64,000 nucleotides of DNA from Chamaecyparis obtusa (GCA_027943335.1 BSBK01001157.1:434001-498000); one strand, 5' to 3'. Positions 24,481 through 36,578 are shown, counted from the first letter of the stretch. Translations and numbers: made by a program. The notes: generated from the sequence alone by a model not told the origin.

Positions 24481-24899
24481 AAGGAGATCTAGAATGAATA
24501 TTTTTGTGGTTGTATTTCCAAGGTGTTTGAAGAAGTTATATTGTACACGAGAGGAAGAAGAAGTAGTGGCACTAGCAACAAATATCCTTCCTCAACGTAT
24601 AGTGATTGCACATTGACTATCTGCACCTTTGACATGGATTACGTTAATAGAGGGTTCAACTTGAGTGATACAAAAAACAAAATTGTCATAGTTAATATGC
24701 ATTGTGGTGTAATATTTTCCATCACCATGATCACCTTGTTTTCCTTTTCCTTGCTTCTGGGATTGTGGGTTGTTGTTTGCAGGTCTTTTGTTGATATTGT
24801 ATTGAGGAAACACATTTTGGCATATTTAGATATTTGTGTTGGGTAAAGCCTATATTGGAGGATCAAATATGATTTATTTTCAATCTAGAGATCCTAGAT

Positions 24900-26844
24900 G
24901 TAATGTTTTAACTTCATGCATTTAATAGTGGCGTGCCCCTTAACACTATGATAATCACAGTACTCATTCTCTTTATAACACATAGGTTTGGGAGTGGATT
25001 CATCAAATGGTTGAGTTTTTGGGTATACAATTAAGTTTTCCTTATCCATTCTATGAAAGATAACATCTATGGATTCACCAAGAGGGGTGGACGCACTCTT
25101 TTGAGCATTCTAGATTTGTGGTTTAGGTTATCCTTGTGTGACTTATATACCATTTGTTTGATTGGTCATGGGTTGACAAACAAGAGGTTGTGGTGGTCTT
25201 GGTCTAGCAATGAAAACTTGGACATGTTTAGTGTCTATAGCCCCATCAGTTACCACATTTTGGTTCTTGTTCCAATAGCATGGGTGAACATTGTTAGGCT
25301 TATCATGGTACATTTATTTTTAATATTTAATGGTACCATCATCTACGAGGCCCTTCTCAATGTCCATTTCTTTTTCCTTAATGTCTTGGTAGGTCTGGAT
25401 ACAATTCATGCACATGTAGTGAGATAAATTTGGATGTAGGTTGTCAATAAACATATTTGTCAAGTTCTTCTCTGGAGATTGATATGATAGTCTCATGGTG
25501 AGGTTTTTACACCTTTGAAGATAGTTAGCTAGGCTTTCACCTCCCCCTTTTTTGAATTGTAGAGATCTAAAAGAGATAGTTCATTCTCAATGCTATGCAC
25601 ATATTGTGCCACAAATTCTTCAAATAACTCTACAAAGGTTGAGATTGATTCATAGGGTATCTTGTAGAACCACTCAAGAATGGTTCCCCCTAGGCTCTTG
25701 GAAAAGAGGCACATAAGAAAATTGTTGTTGTAGGTAACCTCTTGAAAAGCCATGTAAAATTACTTGACATGACTCACTAGATCTCCCTTCCCCCTATATT
25801 ATTCAAATTTAGGAGTTTCAAAGTTCTTGGGGAAGGGAATTATTGTCATGGAATGGTAAAATGGATAGGGAAAAACCTCTTCAAACTTGAAGGTCCTACT
25901 TTTAGTCCCTGCACAAAGCTCCTTTAGGGTATTCTTCATTTATTTCCATTCAAAGTTGGAAGGTAGTGGAGTGGGTACCCCCAACATGTTGGATCTAGGT
26001 GCTTGATAGGGGTCTAAGGAATATGGGATATTTTGAGGAGGACACTAGAGAGTTTGATAAGGGGATTTCCCTACTACATACATAGGATCCAATAGATGTT
26101 GAGGTGGTGGTTGAGCATGATATTGAGGTGGAGGTGGTGGTGGGTTTTATTGAGCGAGATAGGTATGTTGGGGTTACAATAGATGCTAGTAAAGAGGGGG
26201 TAGTTTTTGTGTGGGTTGGTAGGCGGGTTTGACCTATGCAGGTTGGGTGTGTGCCAACGCCACTATAAGATGGGTATGCATTTTCTATTCATATTTCCAG
26301 GAGGTGGAGCAAGGTGTTTTTTGAAAGTGGATGTGCTTGGTTGACATGGTGGAGGTAAGGTTTGAGCAGTGGCGGATGAAGGTATGACTAAATAGTTGGT
26401 AAATGTAGGAGTTACAACAACTAATTATTGGGGTTGGGTGTTTTGTGCTATGAATTATAGGGCTAGTTGTGTGATAATGGGGTTGGAGATGTGTTATTAT
26501 GTCTGGATTCCTAGGGTGTGCATTTTTTCCTGACTGAGATTCCAAGAGGTGTTTGACCTTTCAACATAAGGTAATGTAGCAATGCTTGAAAATGTAGTAA
26601 TGACTATAGGGGACTACAATAAGAGTGGTTGGTTTAGGGATCCTATAGGGGGAATCCCCATTGTGGTGTGGTTTTTGGGGTTGAATTGTGGGGATGAGAG
26701 GCATGAGTAATACTTTCATAGAGATTTTTTGGATAACAGGTGACGTTGGTGCTTGTGTAGGGGTCTACTAAGTGGAAAATGGTAGCACATGCATTGATGC
26801 TTGTGGTGCAAGGGGTTGATGTGAGAGTTCCAAGGTACTTGCAC
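24900..26844 (-). pseudogene. Gypsy-B gag, core and zinc knuckle
   Basis: The - strand frame 25753-25529 carries the retrotransposon gag core: FQEVTYNNNFLMCLFSKSLGG then WFYKIP and ENELSLLDLYNSK, nearly collinear with Gypsy-A 41330-41540. A zinc-knuckle-like Cys/His unit of the Tat type (C-D-Y-H-x3-GH-x4-C) is readable at about 24907-24965. Upstream (25900-26844) lies a Pro/Gln/Thr-rich region with many stops. Gag makes the particle. The gene is split by the insertion at 26845-28481 and its first part lies at 28489-29102. Confidence 0.6.
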
Positions 26845-28481
26845 TGCTACTTAAGAGACCTAGCTTGTCTCTTCTAGGTACCTAGTCTCCCCTAGGTCCT
26901 GATTGGTTTAATAATTAACTAATCCCAATCCTAACTCCTCTCCAAGAGTTTTATCCTTTGTACTTAACCTTAGAAGACTAACACCCTAGTTTTAGTACTC
27001 TTCTTCACACTCACTTAGAAAGCTCTAAGTGCCAAATCTTCATAAACTTGATCTATCATTGCAGGGGTGCTCTCCACCTTGAAAAAATGCATAAGTTTGT
27101 TCATTTGATCCATTCTTTTGGGATCTTGATTCATATTTCTATCGGGTTCCATATTTCATACTTTGGAGACCTTAAAACTAGGATTTTCCTTGTAGCATTT
27201 TCCAGTCACCTTTTGCTATTTCTTGCAAAACTTTCCTTAACACCCTAGAAAAATAAACCCATATTCAGATACCCATTTGGAATTTTTAAAACATTCATTG
27301 GGTCTTGGGGTCTGACAGGCTCCGTACATAAGGTTCCTATATACTAGGACAAGAGACCTAATAGGCCTAATTTCTAGGACTTAACAGTGACTGTTGCTCA
27401 AAACTTGCTCAAACCTTATGCTAAATGTTTGAAATGACTCCACCACTCATAAAATGTTTAGTGATGTTGAAACCCTAGCTCGTACTATACCTATACCATA
27501 CTGTACCTTTCTTCCCCTACATGAAACCTTCTTTCTTCCACTGTCAAGCCTCTAACCGGACCTTCCTAGCTCGCCTAGGGCTTGGCTTTAAAAATTGCAA
27601 ATAGACTCATCCAGACTCCTACCTCTATATACACAATGTAAAATGGCCCCACTTTAAGATTCATCCATTTCTTTGAAGTTTCCATGGTAGAATCTCATGT
27701 GGGAGCCATGAATTTACAAACAGTCTCACAGAGACCAATAAACTGTCCTACACTAAACTATTTTTGCACAACCAAAATATTAACTTAAATCAACTAAATT
27801 CCTAAATGAAAAACTCTTAAAAATTAGCAAATAACACTAATCAATCACTTGATCTAGGTTCTCAATCCATTACACACAACTGTCAACACAAAAACTCAAA
27901 GTCTTCCCTGTATCATTGTTGTAGAGCTCTATTAACAAACTCAACCTATTACAATACATCCAACTAACTTGAGATTCGATCCATGACTTGTATTAGATGC
28001 CATCTCCTTCATTTTATGGCCTATTGGCCGAGCATCATCTCCTAAACTCTAGGGAATCCACGGATAGCAAAGTTGCATGCAACATTTGCAATAATTGCAA
28101 ATGTTGTCATGACAACATTTTTACAACATTTCACAACTTCCTTTAAGCCATGATCCTATTTCTTAGGATCTCTATCCTCATGAGATTCTGAGGAACCCAC
28201 TAACTTAATGACCCTAAGGCATCTTAATAACATCCATTAACAACACTTATGTGCCTAAGGCACATTAAAGACTCTATCTCACTATCACCTATTAACACTA
28301 AGAAATTGAAATAACAAAAAACAATGGCTAATTAGTGACCTTAGTCCTAGTGACTAATTCACTTAGCCAACATTGCAAATGACCTTCTAAGGTCTTCAAG
28401 AAAACTAATCTATCCTCTTTACTTGGATAGAGTCAAGTACAAGCCAAAAACACTTAACCAATGGAGGCTAGCCTAGGTGCT
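26845..28481. mobile_element. Unclassified 1.64-kb insertion in Gypsy-B gag, 7-bp direct repeats
   Basis: This block is unlike the flanking gag sequence in composition and separates two Pro/Ala/Ser-rich gag pieces. Exact 7-bp direct repeats CTTGCAC flank it (26838-26844 and 28482-28488). Its ends carry only loosely inverted motifs (AAGAGACCTAG near the left end, CCTAGGTGCTCTT at the right). It encodes nothing recognisable. Inside are a perfect 12-bp-arm hairpin (28081-28105) and an adjacent perfect 14-bp palindrome (GTTGTCATGACAAC, 28103-28116). A 7- or 8-bp duplication would fit a hAT-like or similar non-autonomous DNA transposon better than an LTR, but the ends do not settle it. Confidence 0.45.
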
Positions 28482-28488
28482 CTTGCAC

Positions 28489-29102
28489 CAGGGGTGGAGG
28501 TGTTTCTTTCATGAAGACTTGAGATGCAAGAGGCATACATGGCACTTGCATGAATACTTGTGATGCAGGAGGCAGAGGGGGTTCTTATAAGTGAGCAGGT
28601 TATGAGGATTGTGTTGTTTCTCCTATGATAGAGAAGGGGGTCTATTGTTAAATGGTATGTAATATTGGATGGGTGGCTATTGATTGGATTAAGTGGGAGA
28701 TAGATGAGCCAAATTGGGTGGAATTTAGATTTGGATCAACAATTTCTTCCACAGATGTGTCAAATATTCCACTTGGGATTACTAATAGGTGTGCATGATT
28801 AAATTATGGAATCTCTGGTGGCATGGGAGTGGCTTTTCATGAAAAATTAGCCAGGATAGTTTTTCAATTTTTTACTATGATATAAATAACCATATTTTCA
28901 TATCCTAGGTGATTCATGGAGGCTTCCATGGAACCAATGGAAGGGATTTTGTTTGGATCAGCCCATAATTGTTCAATTTGTACTTTTTCTTATGTTTCAA
29001 GGAAACCATGGCATTGTTAGGATTGAGTGTTGGGTCAGATGAAGTAGTGGAAATATTAGAATCCATATCATTTCTCTTCTTTGAATGTGTTTGAGGTGGC
29101 AA
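28489..29102 (-). pseudogene. Gypsy-B gag N-terminal part
   Basis: The frame at 29102-28914 starts with residues (PPQTHSKKRNDMDSN, then TTSSDPTLNPN) that match the Gypsy-A gag start at 39413 (PVETRSGSRKRRNMN, then TSSSDPNIF). The initiating ATG of Gypsy-A corresponds to TTG here, so the start codon is lost. Downstream on the - strand the sequence becomes Pro/Ala/Gln-rich with repeated phrases, as in Gypsy-A. Confidence 0.6.
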
Positions 29103-32100
29103 GAAATGTATGACCTAGGATATATGAGGGATGATAGATGCAAAATGAGACTAAGGAAAGGCACCTAAAGATTATGTACAAATGTTCCTAAAATTTCTAA
29201 GGATGATGTTGATGATGCAAGACAAGATCAATGTGAAAATGACTTAAATATCATGTTGATAATGAAAACTAATGAGGATGTCCTAAGGAACTAAAGGATA
29301 ACTTGGTTTCTAAAAGGTGTGAGTTTCTTTACCTAGTGTAGGTTCAAATGGATATGACTAGTCAACCTAAGATGGACTGATGATCTTTCAGAGGATGAGA
29401 TTTTATCAATGTAAACCAACCTTTGGATCAAGGTGATACACTCACAAGGAAAAGATAAGATATCCTAGACAATGCTTAGTGAAGCTATAAAGATAGGTTT
29501 GATTTAAGATGTAGGTTATAAGCAGCTCAAAAGGATGTGATACCAACATTTTTTTTTTGATTTTGGATGAGGTTTGATGGGATGATGCTTTATAAGAGAA
29601 TGACTTGGACAAATAAGGATGACCCTAAAATGCAATGATGGTAATGCAAGCTTGTGATGGAGAAGATTGAAAGGATAGGTTTATGGCGTCCCAACTAGTT
29701 GTACCTCTCAAAGTTGACAAAGGTGTGGTTCAGGTGATATGTTATCATGAAATGTGAAATCTTGTTGTTGAAGATGATTTTTTTTATTTCTCATGTTCTT
29801 GGATTTCCTATCGGATTGATTTCATTAGGTGTTGGTTTTTCTTGGCATCTTGGCCAGCTACTTTCTTCTCTTTGTATACACTGGTTCGTTTGATTTTCAC
29901 TTTTTTTTTATGTTTCCTCAAGTTGAACATGTGTTCAAAATTTGGTTTCTAAAACCCTAAGTGTGAACGGCCACAAGTTTGGCGATAATAACAAGGATTT
30001 GACAAGCTTCTATGGGTATATCAATCTAGGAAGTGACTACACTATGTATACCTTGGTTTGGTCTTGGATATGAACTCTTTGGACTTCTTTTGTTGGATAT
30101 GTATGCAAGAAATACCGCATGAAACAAAGAAATCTTGTGGGAATAATATGGTTTTGGACTTTTATTTTTTATCTCTTTGGAAAAGACTTGTTGTAGAACT
30201 GTGATTTATGTATGTTCAAGTGATCCTTTCAAATCACTTATGTTTTTACTTGGTCAATCACAATGAAAACAATTTAATAACTTTATACCCTAGGAATTGG
30301 CCGATTCATCAAAATATTTATCCACAATTTGGTATCCCTTCAGCTCACACGATTGTGTCATCCCTATAGGGAATCTGTGTTTTTTCCTTTTGCAATACAA
30401 TGAGACATCCAATGTTGTATTATCCACTTTAAATCACTCAATGAGATACATATGATGAGTGTATTCTTCAAGAGAGATTCTTCCCCCTCCTTGCACAAAT
30501 ATTATGACACTTTCGAAGGTAAACCAGGTGGCCACTACTCTAGGATGTGTCTAGTAAGTGCATCCATTCAAAGATATATTATGAATCATACAAGGCCGCA
30601 TGGTAGTGTAAATGATATTTAGGTCTTATAGCCCCTAGAGGAGACTAGGCAAAAGATAAATTTTCCATTTGAGACTTTAATCTCAAGAAGGTATTTGTTT
30701 ATAATGGGTCAGAAGAGCTTGGATTTAGATTTTTTCCCACTTGGATCATTCTCATAGGGTGAGTACTTTTTCCCACTACAACAAGCCCTCTAAAAAGAAA
30801 AAAATTGAGTAGTCACAACCATTTTTATCTTGCACCAATGACCACAAGATCCAGTGGGAGAGGATAGTGTATAATGTGAGGTTCTCTTACAAATTTTGTG
30901 AAAGTGCACAAAAGAATTCAAGAATGTGGTTAATTATCCACCCAAGTTAGACAATGCTTTGTAAATCATACAAAATAAGAAAACTCGTAAGGGTATTCTT
31001 TTTAAGCATTAGTTCCAAGTGTTTTGATGTGCTTTATTCAATTTTAGACCCAAATCCAAATATTTTCCTTGTTCGATTTTTAGAACCTAAAACAAATTGT
31101 TTGATTGTTTGTTCAATTTTAAACCCAAATTGAAATGTTCGATTTCTTGTTTAATTTTATACCCAAATTGAAATGTTTGATTTCTTGTTCAATTTTAAAG
31201 CCCACAACAAAATGTGAGAGGATGTGAGTGCATGCAAGATTCTTTTTAAAGCACCAAATGAAAGTGAGTAAATTTTATTTATAAAAAATTAGACAGTGAT
31301 CCCACCGTATGTACCCACTATCCCGCTCACTTGCACAATACAAAAAATATAATAATGGAAAAGGCGATCTTATAGGCCATACCATCGATCCCATAGGTTT
31401 GTCAAAAAGCATAATAACACATGTTTGAAAATAAGGAGACTTAACTAGTTATACCAAAAATACCGCTTGGTTAATTCAGTGTATGCATTCTTGCATGGCC
31501 AAACAACGATCATGTGAGTTACAAATGTTATTAAGATTTTAATAGATTTTTTTTATGTATGACTTACACCAGTCAGAAAACGTTCCTACATGGTCAAACT
31601 AAATTCTCGTTGACTATAGAAGAAGAGAAATATATAGAAAAGGAAAGAAGATAGAGAAGGGTGTGGGACATAAAGATCCAGAGTGAGGGATCACGATCCC
31701 ATGCACCGTGCTGGAATTCTCATCTTTTGTCCATGCAATCCTGTTGGTTCTGACCTTTAACTATTGTGTAAAATTTGGAGATATGACAGCGAATGCAAAT
31801 TCTTTCTATGTCACCTTCCAACTTGCAAAAGACCAATAAACCTTGTAAAAAACACTAAACAACAAAAAACATTAGTTTATGGGTTAGTTTTGAAAATAGG
31901 ATAGTGAGAAAATGAGAATGACTCATAGAAGTGGGTCCTAGTGGACATATCAAAATGTGTGCAATTAAAATAGTGTGTAAATAGAATGCTCAAAAGAATC
32001 AAACACCTAATATACTAATTATTTACAACATATATGATTAGACAAAAGAAAGATTAAAATCATCAAAAGGGCCTAAGAATGTACATACCTTCTTAAACCA

Positions 32101-32206
32101 TGAAGCCTCCTTGGTATGTAGATTTGTCCAAGATGGGATATGTGTGCTCAAAAAATTTTCTTAGGATTCAATGGATGTAGGAATGTTTTGACATTATAAG
32201 GGTATG
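29103..32206. other. Unassigned 3.1 kb, probably Gypsy-B leader and older sequence
   Basis: No gene or protein motif was recognised. By comparison with Gypsy-A, whose leader between LTR and gag is 2.8 kb, the part next to 29103 is likely the Gypsy-B leader. No LTR start or primer site could be located, so its 5' LTR is missing, divergent or displaced. The only clear structure is the tandem repeat at 31037-31218. Confidence 0.4.
31037..31218 (+). repeat. Five-copy degenerate tandem repeat, about 38-bp unit
   Basis: Units beginning TTCAATTTTAAACCCAAA or variants start at 31037, 31072, 31112, 31150 and 31188, a period of about 38 bp. Units three and four are nearly identical and the others have diverged. 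No reading frame spans the array. Confidence 0.7.
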
Positions 32207-33300
32207 TGTTAATATAAGAATGATCACTAAGAGGGGGGAGAATCAATGAGCACTAAATTAAATTTAAACTCCCTCAAATTAAACTAATAAGCAATTACAT
32301 TTTGTAATTCAACAACATACCATACTCTACACTCTTCCTTGATCACACTCGATTCCAACACTTACTGATTAACTAAAACCTTCTACAAATTCACATTCCT
32401 TTGGCTTCCAGTAGCACTTCTCTTCCTTTTTTTTCTTTTAAGTAGTAGCCCATTCTAATTCCTTAATAAAACCTAAATCCAATGATCCAGATTCGTTAGG
32501 TAATCACAACTCACATCTGACCATTCATCCTTTCTCCTGACCGTGTTGGCTCTGGTCCAGTCTGTACCCCAAAACTTGTTCCAATTCATTACACCATTTC
32601 AACCTTGAATGTATTGTCTCTATTCTTGTGTTGTCAATACTTTCCTCAAGTCATGCATATACCACCTGACTCATCAAAACTCATCAGCAATCCTAATAAT
32701 AAATCAACATTCACTATCACTTCTGAAATCTTTACACACTACTCTCAGTTCACTTGTTCAACCTTACATGTTCACCTTTTCTATTAGCATCACTTCCAAA
32801 TAATCAAATGACCTTTACCTCTGAAAATTTTAAGATGCAATCTTAGTCATATCATGTAGACATTATTATAAGCCATAATATATGACCACAGTAGATAATT
32901 ATATATAGATTTGAAATATCACTCAAATCATTTAACTGCTTATCATTGATTGCTTTATCTATTGCCTAGTTTGATTCCATCATACATAACTTACTCAATT
33001 TGTGACATAAATAGGTTCTATCATAAACATATCATTATAACCCATCAATAAGGCTTCTTATGCAATAACAACACTTAATTCATTGTGAAAATCACTCTTT
33101 GTTCTAATGAATATGTGGTAACATGCCAAAATACTTAGTCAAATAGTTGACATCAATGAAAATCATATAACTGATTTACCTATCATCAAATCTTCTTCCA
33201 GTCTGCATCAAATCACCATCAATCATATCCTACACTCTTTATATGACATCATATTAATATTTGTGACAACAATCATCACCATTAATCATTTATGCCAACA
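32207..33300 (-). mobile_element. Copia-C 3' LTR
   Basis: On the - strand the LTR starts TGTTGGCATAAATG at 33300, directly after a polypurine tract, and ends near 32207 in ...TTATATTAACA. It is about 1,094 bp long. Close to its end it contains ATTCTCCCCCCTCTTAG, the C-rich stretch often seen near the end of copia LTRs (compare 5802-5822 in Copia-2). The element's 5' LTR is not in the window, so the low end is inferred from the TG..CA rule and carries some doubt. Confidence 0.65.
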
Positions 33301-33673
33301 ATCTCCCCCTTTGGCATTGATGGAAACACTATAACTCCTTCCAACACTATAAATCCCTATTTTTTTACTTTACTTTTGATGCAATCACTTTCTCTATCCT
33401 GACTTATTGTTTTCTCTTCGTTGATATTTGTTCACTCCCCCTTAGATTGTGCTCCTTTATTATCTTGTTGTCAACATTACACTTGTCCTTATATGTGTTA
33501 TGTCCTTTCTTCAATACTCTTAACCCTTCAATACTATCCTTTGTTCTATCCTTCCTTCAAGACTCTTCTCCCTTCAATAATGTCATTTGTTCTATCCTTC
33601 CTTCAATACTCTTCTCCCTTCAATATTGTCCTGTGTTCTATCATTCCTTCAATAATCTTCTCCCCCTTTGACA
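33301..33673 (-). promoter_or_regulatory. Copia-C multiple polypurine tracts
   Basis: On the - strand, TGCCAAAGGGGGAGAT abuts the LTR at 33316-33301. Further AAGGGGGAG motifs occur at about 33444-33435 and 33672-33656. Three tracts make this the third element in the window with the repeated-PPT arrangement of Sireviruses. Confidence 0.7.
33499..33661 (-). repeat. 46-bp tandem repeat between Copia-C RNase H and LTR
   Basis: Three adjacent units start at 33524, 33570 and 33616 (+ strand CCCTTCAATA...), each 46 bp, with a partial unit before 33524. They differ at only a few positions. The array ends exactly at a polypurine tract (33656-33672). The + strand frame crossing it is open only because of the pyrimidine-rich repeat and is not a gene. 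Confidence 0.75.
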
Positions 33674-33949
33674 ACAATGCCAAAGGTGAATCATTTAGTA
33701 TTTTACATTCTCACTTACATGTCCTAATGATTTTGGTTTTGTCCTTGCTTTCCCTCTCTTATCTTTTTCTAAGACTTCTCTCTTAGTGGACTAGTCCACC
33801 TATACATCAATTCATGCATATGATTTTGTTTTGCACATATGAACTGATGTGATCTTGATCTTTCCTCTAATTGATAGAATATAGGGGAAGGACCCCTAAT
33901 CTACCTTTGAGATATTCAAAGCTCTCCTTTGGTAGAGGGTTTGTAAATA

Positions 33950-34345
33950 TTTTAGCTACTTCTCCTTTATTGAGATGTACTCAATTCTGACCTTCTTCTC
34001 TTGAACTTGTTCTCTTAAAAAATGACATTTTATTCCTATATGTTTTGTCTTAGAGTGCATCACTGGATTTATTGAGATATTAATAGCACTTGTGTTATCA
34101 CAATGTATCACAATTGGTTCAATTAACTTTTCATGAATAACTTCTAGAATTTTCTTAATCCAGATTATCTGTTGACAATTTATAGTAGTAACATTGTATT
34201 CAACCTTTGTAGTAGATTGTGATATACAATTTCGTCTCTTAATTGTCCATGACACTAATCTTTCTCCTAGAAAGAAAACTCCTCCACTAGTACTTTTCCT
34301 TTCATCAAAATTACCCACCCAATCATCATCTGTAAACACATTTAG
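33950..34345 (-). pseudogene. Copia-C RNase H
   Basis: The - strand frame 34339-33956 is a copia RNase H: FTDDDWVGNFDERKSTSGG, then FLGERLVSW, then SQSTTKVEYN, then the conserved C-terminal THIGIKCHF-type block (KHIGIKCHFLREQV). The enzyme removes the RNA strand during cDNA synthesis. The family's S-S-T-E-A-E-Y reads STTKVEY here, so the catalytic Glu is replaced by Lys. It is joined in the same direction to the reverse transcriptase fragment at 34346-35087. Confidence 0.8.
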
Positions 34346-35087
34346 ATTGAAATCTTCTTGTTTTCCATATCATAAGCCATAATCTTTTATCCCCTTAAGA
34401 TATCTAAATATCCTCTTCACTTCTATCATAGTAGACTCTTTAGGATTTGAAGAAAATATAACAACTATGCCATCTACATGAGTTATATATGGTCTTCTAT
34501 GGACAACATACTGCAAATTACCTATCATTGATCTATACAATGTTTCATTTACCTTCCTTGAATCATCTTCCTTAGACAATTTGTAGTTTGTGATCATATG
34601 TGTGCCAACTAGTTTTGAGTCATCCATTCCAAATGTTTTTAGTATCTCCTTGATGTGCTTTGATTGAGTAATGTAGATACTCTCTTCATCTGTTGTACTT
34701 GAATTCCTATGAAGAATTTTATCTCACTGATCATAGACATTTCAAATTCCTTTCTCATCTCATCTACAAATTATCTGCATAATGCTTTATTCCCACCAAA
34801 GATTATACCATCAACAAATATTTCAACAATCAAAGTATTATCCTCATTTTTAATTTTGAGATACACATTATTGTTGTCACTAGTCCTTGTGAATTTATTT
34901 TTTATCAAATAAGAGTGAATTCTTTCATACCATGCTCTCAGAGCTTGTTTCAATCCGTACAATGCTTTATGCAATCTAAAAACTATGTTTTTTACTTTTT
35001 TCAGCAACAAATCCTTCAAGTTGTTCTATATATATCTCTTCTTCAAGTATTCCATTCAGAAAAGAAAATTTCACATCCATTTGATAT
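34346..35087 (-). pseudogene. Copia-C reverse transcriptase, C-terminal fragment
   Basis: On the - strand from 35087: QMDVKFSFLNGILEEEIYIEQ (motif A with its Asp), ALYGLKQALRAWYERI, then EIFVDGIIFGG (motif C, where YVDD has become FVDG) and YRSMIGNLQY...RPYI...RIFRYLKG. This is copia reverse transcriptase downstream of the Gypsy-A insertion. Loss of the second active-site Asp plus several frameshifts make it inactive. The N-terminal fragment resumes at 50670 on the far side of Gypsy-A. Confidence 0.85.
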
Positions 35088-36575
35088 TGTAGACACCTAA
35101 AAATCCTTTAGAAAATAAAGTATTTTTATTTTTTGAAAAATCCCTGATGACATCATCATTTATTAATTAATTAATTATTTAATTTATTTATTTATTTTTA
35201 TGTTATTAAATCCCTTTATCTTAATTAAAAATATTTAATTAAGAAATCCCTCCCAAAAATGTTTAAATCTTATTTAGACATTATCTCCTTATTCATTAAT
35301 TATTTAATTAATAAATTGACCAAAAATCCCAAAATAAATAATTTATTTATTTTTTGCCCAAAACTTGGCCAATTTCCTTAAAACCACTAACCTCTTCCAG
35401 AATCTTCTAATCCTTCTTTAATTTCAATTAAAGGCTAATCCCATCATTTCCTAACCCTAATCCCAACTCAAAATATTTAATTAAGATTAAATATTTAATC
35501 CTCATATTTGTTAAATTCATTTTTAATAAATATTCTCAAACCTAAAACCATGGAAATAAATAAATCTTTATTTATTTCCTAAAATCCATGTTTATCCTAA
35601 GGAAATTCTAGACTCTTCTAGAAAGACCTAACCCTAATCCTAATCATAATCCCTCCCCTAATCCTGTCACATTCCCTAACCAAGGTTAGCCAACTCCTAA
35701 GCTTAACCCAAAGTCAACAAACTTCTAGAGACTTCTCTTACATGCATTAAGTGCATTTAAGGCCTCCTTATCCCTCTTACATGCATTTAAGAAGCCTCTC
35801 ACCCCTTTCTTACACCCTTTGATCTTAGGCACATTTCCCAAATTGTGCACATTCCTCCCATCTTTCAACCCAATGCCCTTGTGACACTTGTCACAAGGAG
35901 GTGGCCCTGAACTAGCACAATCCATGTGCTCCCCTTTGAATGAATCTTGGCCTCTCTTAAGGATTTTGATCTTGGCCATTCATTCCTCCTTTCCAAATCC
36001 TATAAATGCTCCTCCTTTCAAGAGCAAATTCATTAGCTTAGCTTTTATTCTCATGCATTGTTATCATGTCCATTTAGCTCTAGACTTAGCATAATCATCT
36101 TAATTTAACTTACTTTCAAGCATTTTAGCTCATCCTAATTTAGTAATAATGGATTAACTTAGTTTATTTCATTGTTTTGCATAAGCATAGCATCATCACA
36201 TCTCTATTTGGCTTAAAATCAATCTTAGCATAAATCTCATGTAGCTTAATATTCATATCAGCATCATTTTGATCCTTGAGGCCTTAGGGGCAAATCAGGT
36301 GTTCTATACCTATTTTGTGCCATTTTGGGGTTTTCATGGATTTCAATCCGTCCTAAATGCATAAGGAATATGCTCCAAGTGATTAGAGAGCACACCCACA
36401 TCCCCTTAAGCAAGAGCAAATCAAACAGTGCTTGGGTGCACTTGTTTAGGCTCAATCTGAGGTGGCTAGCTTAGAGTTTTATTTATTTTGCATTGATTTC
36501 ATACTTAGACTAACATCTAATCTTTGTTTGGCTTGAAGTCTTTCAAAGCAGGTACCCTCAAAAGCCTAGTCTACA
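35088..36575 (+). mobile_element. Gypsy-A 5' LTR
   Basis: Begins TGTAGACACC and ends AGCCTAGTCTACA. A TATAAAT box at 36001-36007 is followed by a clear upstream-to-leader transition, so the U3/R boundary probably lies about 30 bases beyond it. The first 500 bp are rich in ATTAATTAATT runs. An 84-codon - strand frame (35979-35725, MAKIKILKRGQDSFKG start) is present in both LTRs; it is most likely a by-product of recent LTR identity. Confidence 0.9.
36001..36007 (+). promoter_or_regulatory. TATA box of Gypsy-A 5' LTR promoter
   Basis: TATAAAT in the context CCAAATCCTATAAATGCTCC. The same sequence occurs in the 3' LTR at 50094-50100. Its position about 570 bp before the LTR end is reasonable for the U3/R junction. 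Confidence 0.55.
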
Positions 36576-36578
36576 TTC

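Larger units (their letters stand above)
12010..29102 (-). mobile_element. Gypsy-B: decayed Tat-lineage Ty3/gypsy element
   Basis: A very degenerate gypsy element whose pol order can be followed on the - strand from high to low coordinates: gag (29102 to about 24900), protease (24480-23764), linker, reverse transcriptase (22720-20640), RNase H (20620-20180), archaeal-type RNase H (20174-19600) and integrase (19560-18410). Each block aligns by eye with Gypsy-A at 39413-47674. Downstream come a post-pol segment shared with Gypsy-A, an antisense plant-mobile-domain-like ORF, a polypurine tract and a 3' LTR. The second RNase H assigns it to the Tat lineage. A solo LTR and another insertion interrupt it. 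The 5' LTR was not found. That 12764-17300 belongs to the same element as the pol genes is an inference from matching orientation. Confidence 0.6.

Noticed and set aside
29683..29704. TGGCGTCCCAACTAGTTG as a gypsy primer binding site
   Set aside because: It is in + orientation, opposite to Gypsy-B, and no LTR end precedes it.
33421..33786. Hydrophobic 121-codon + strand ORF, possible membrane protein
   Set aside because: It is antisense to Copia-C and produced by the 46-bp pyrimidine-rich tandem repeat.
35725..35979. 84-codon - strand ORF in both Gypsy-A LTRs, with CDKC and Lys/Gly-rich sequence
   Set aside because: The second copy (49818-50072) exists only because the LTRs are duplicates only about 2% different. 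There is no promoter context or known family, so it is likely chance.
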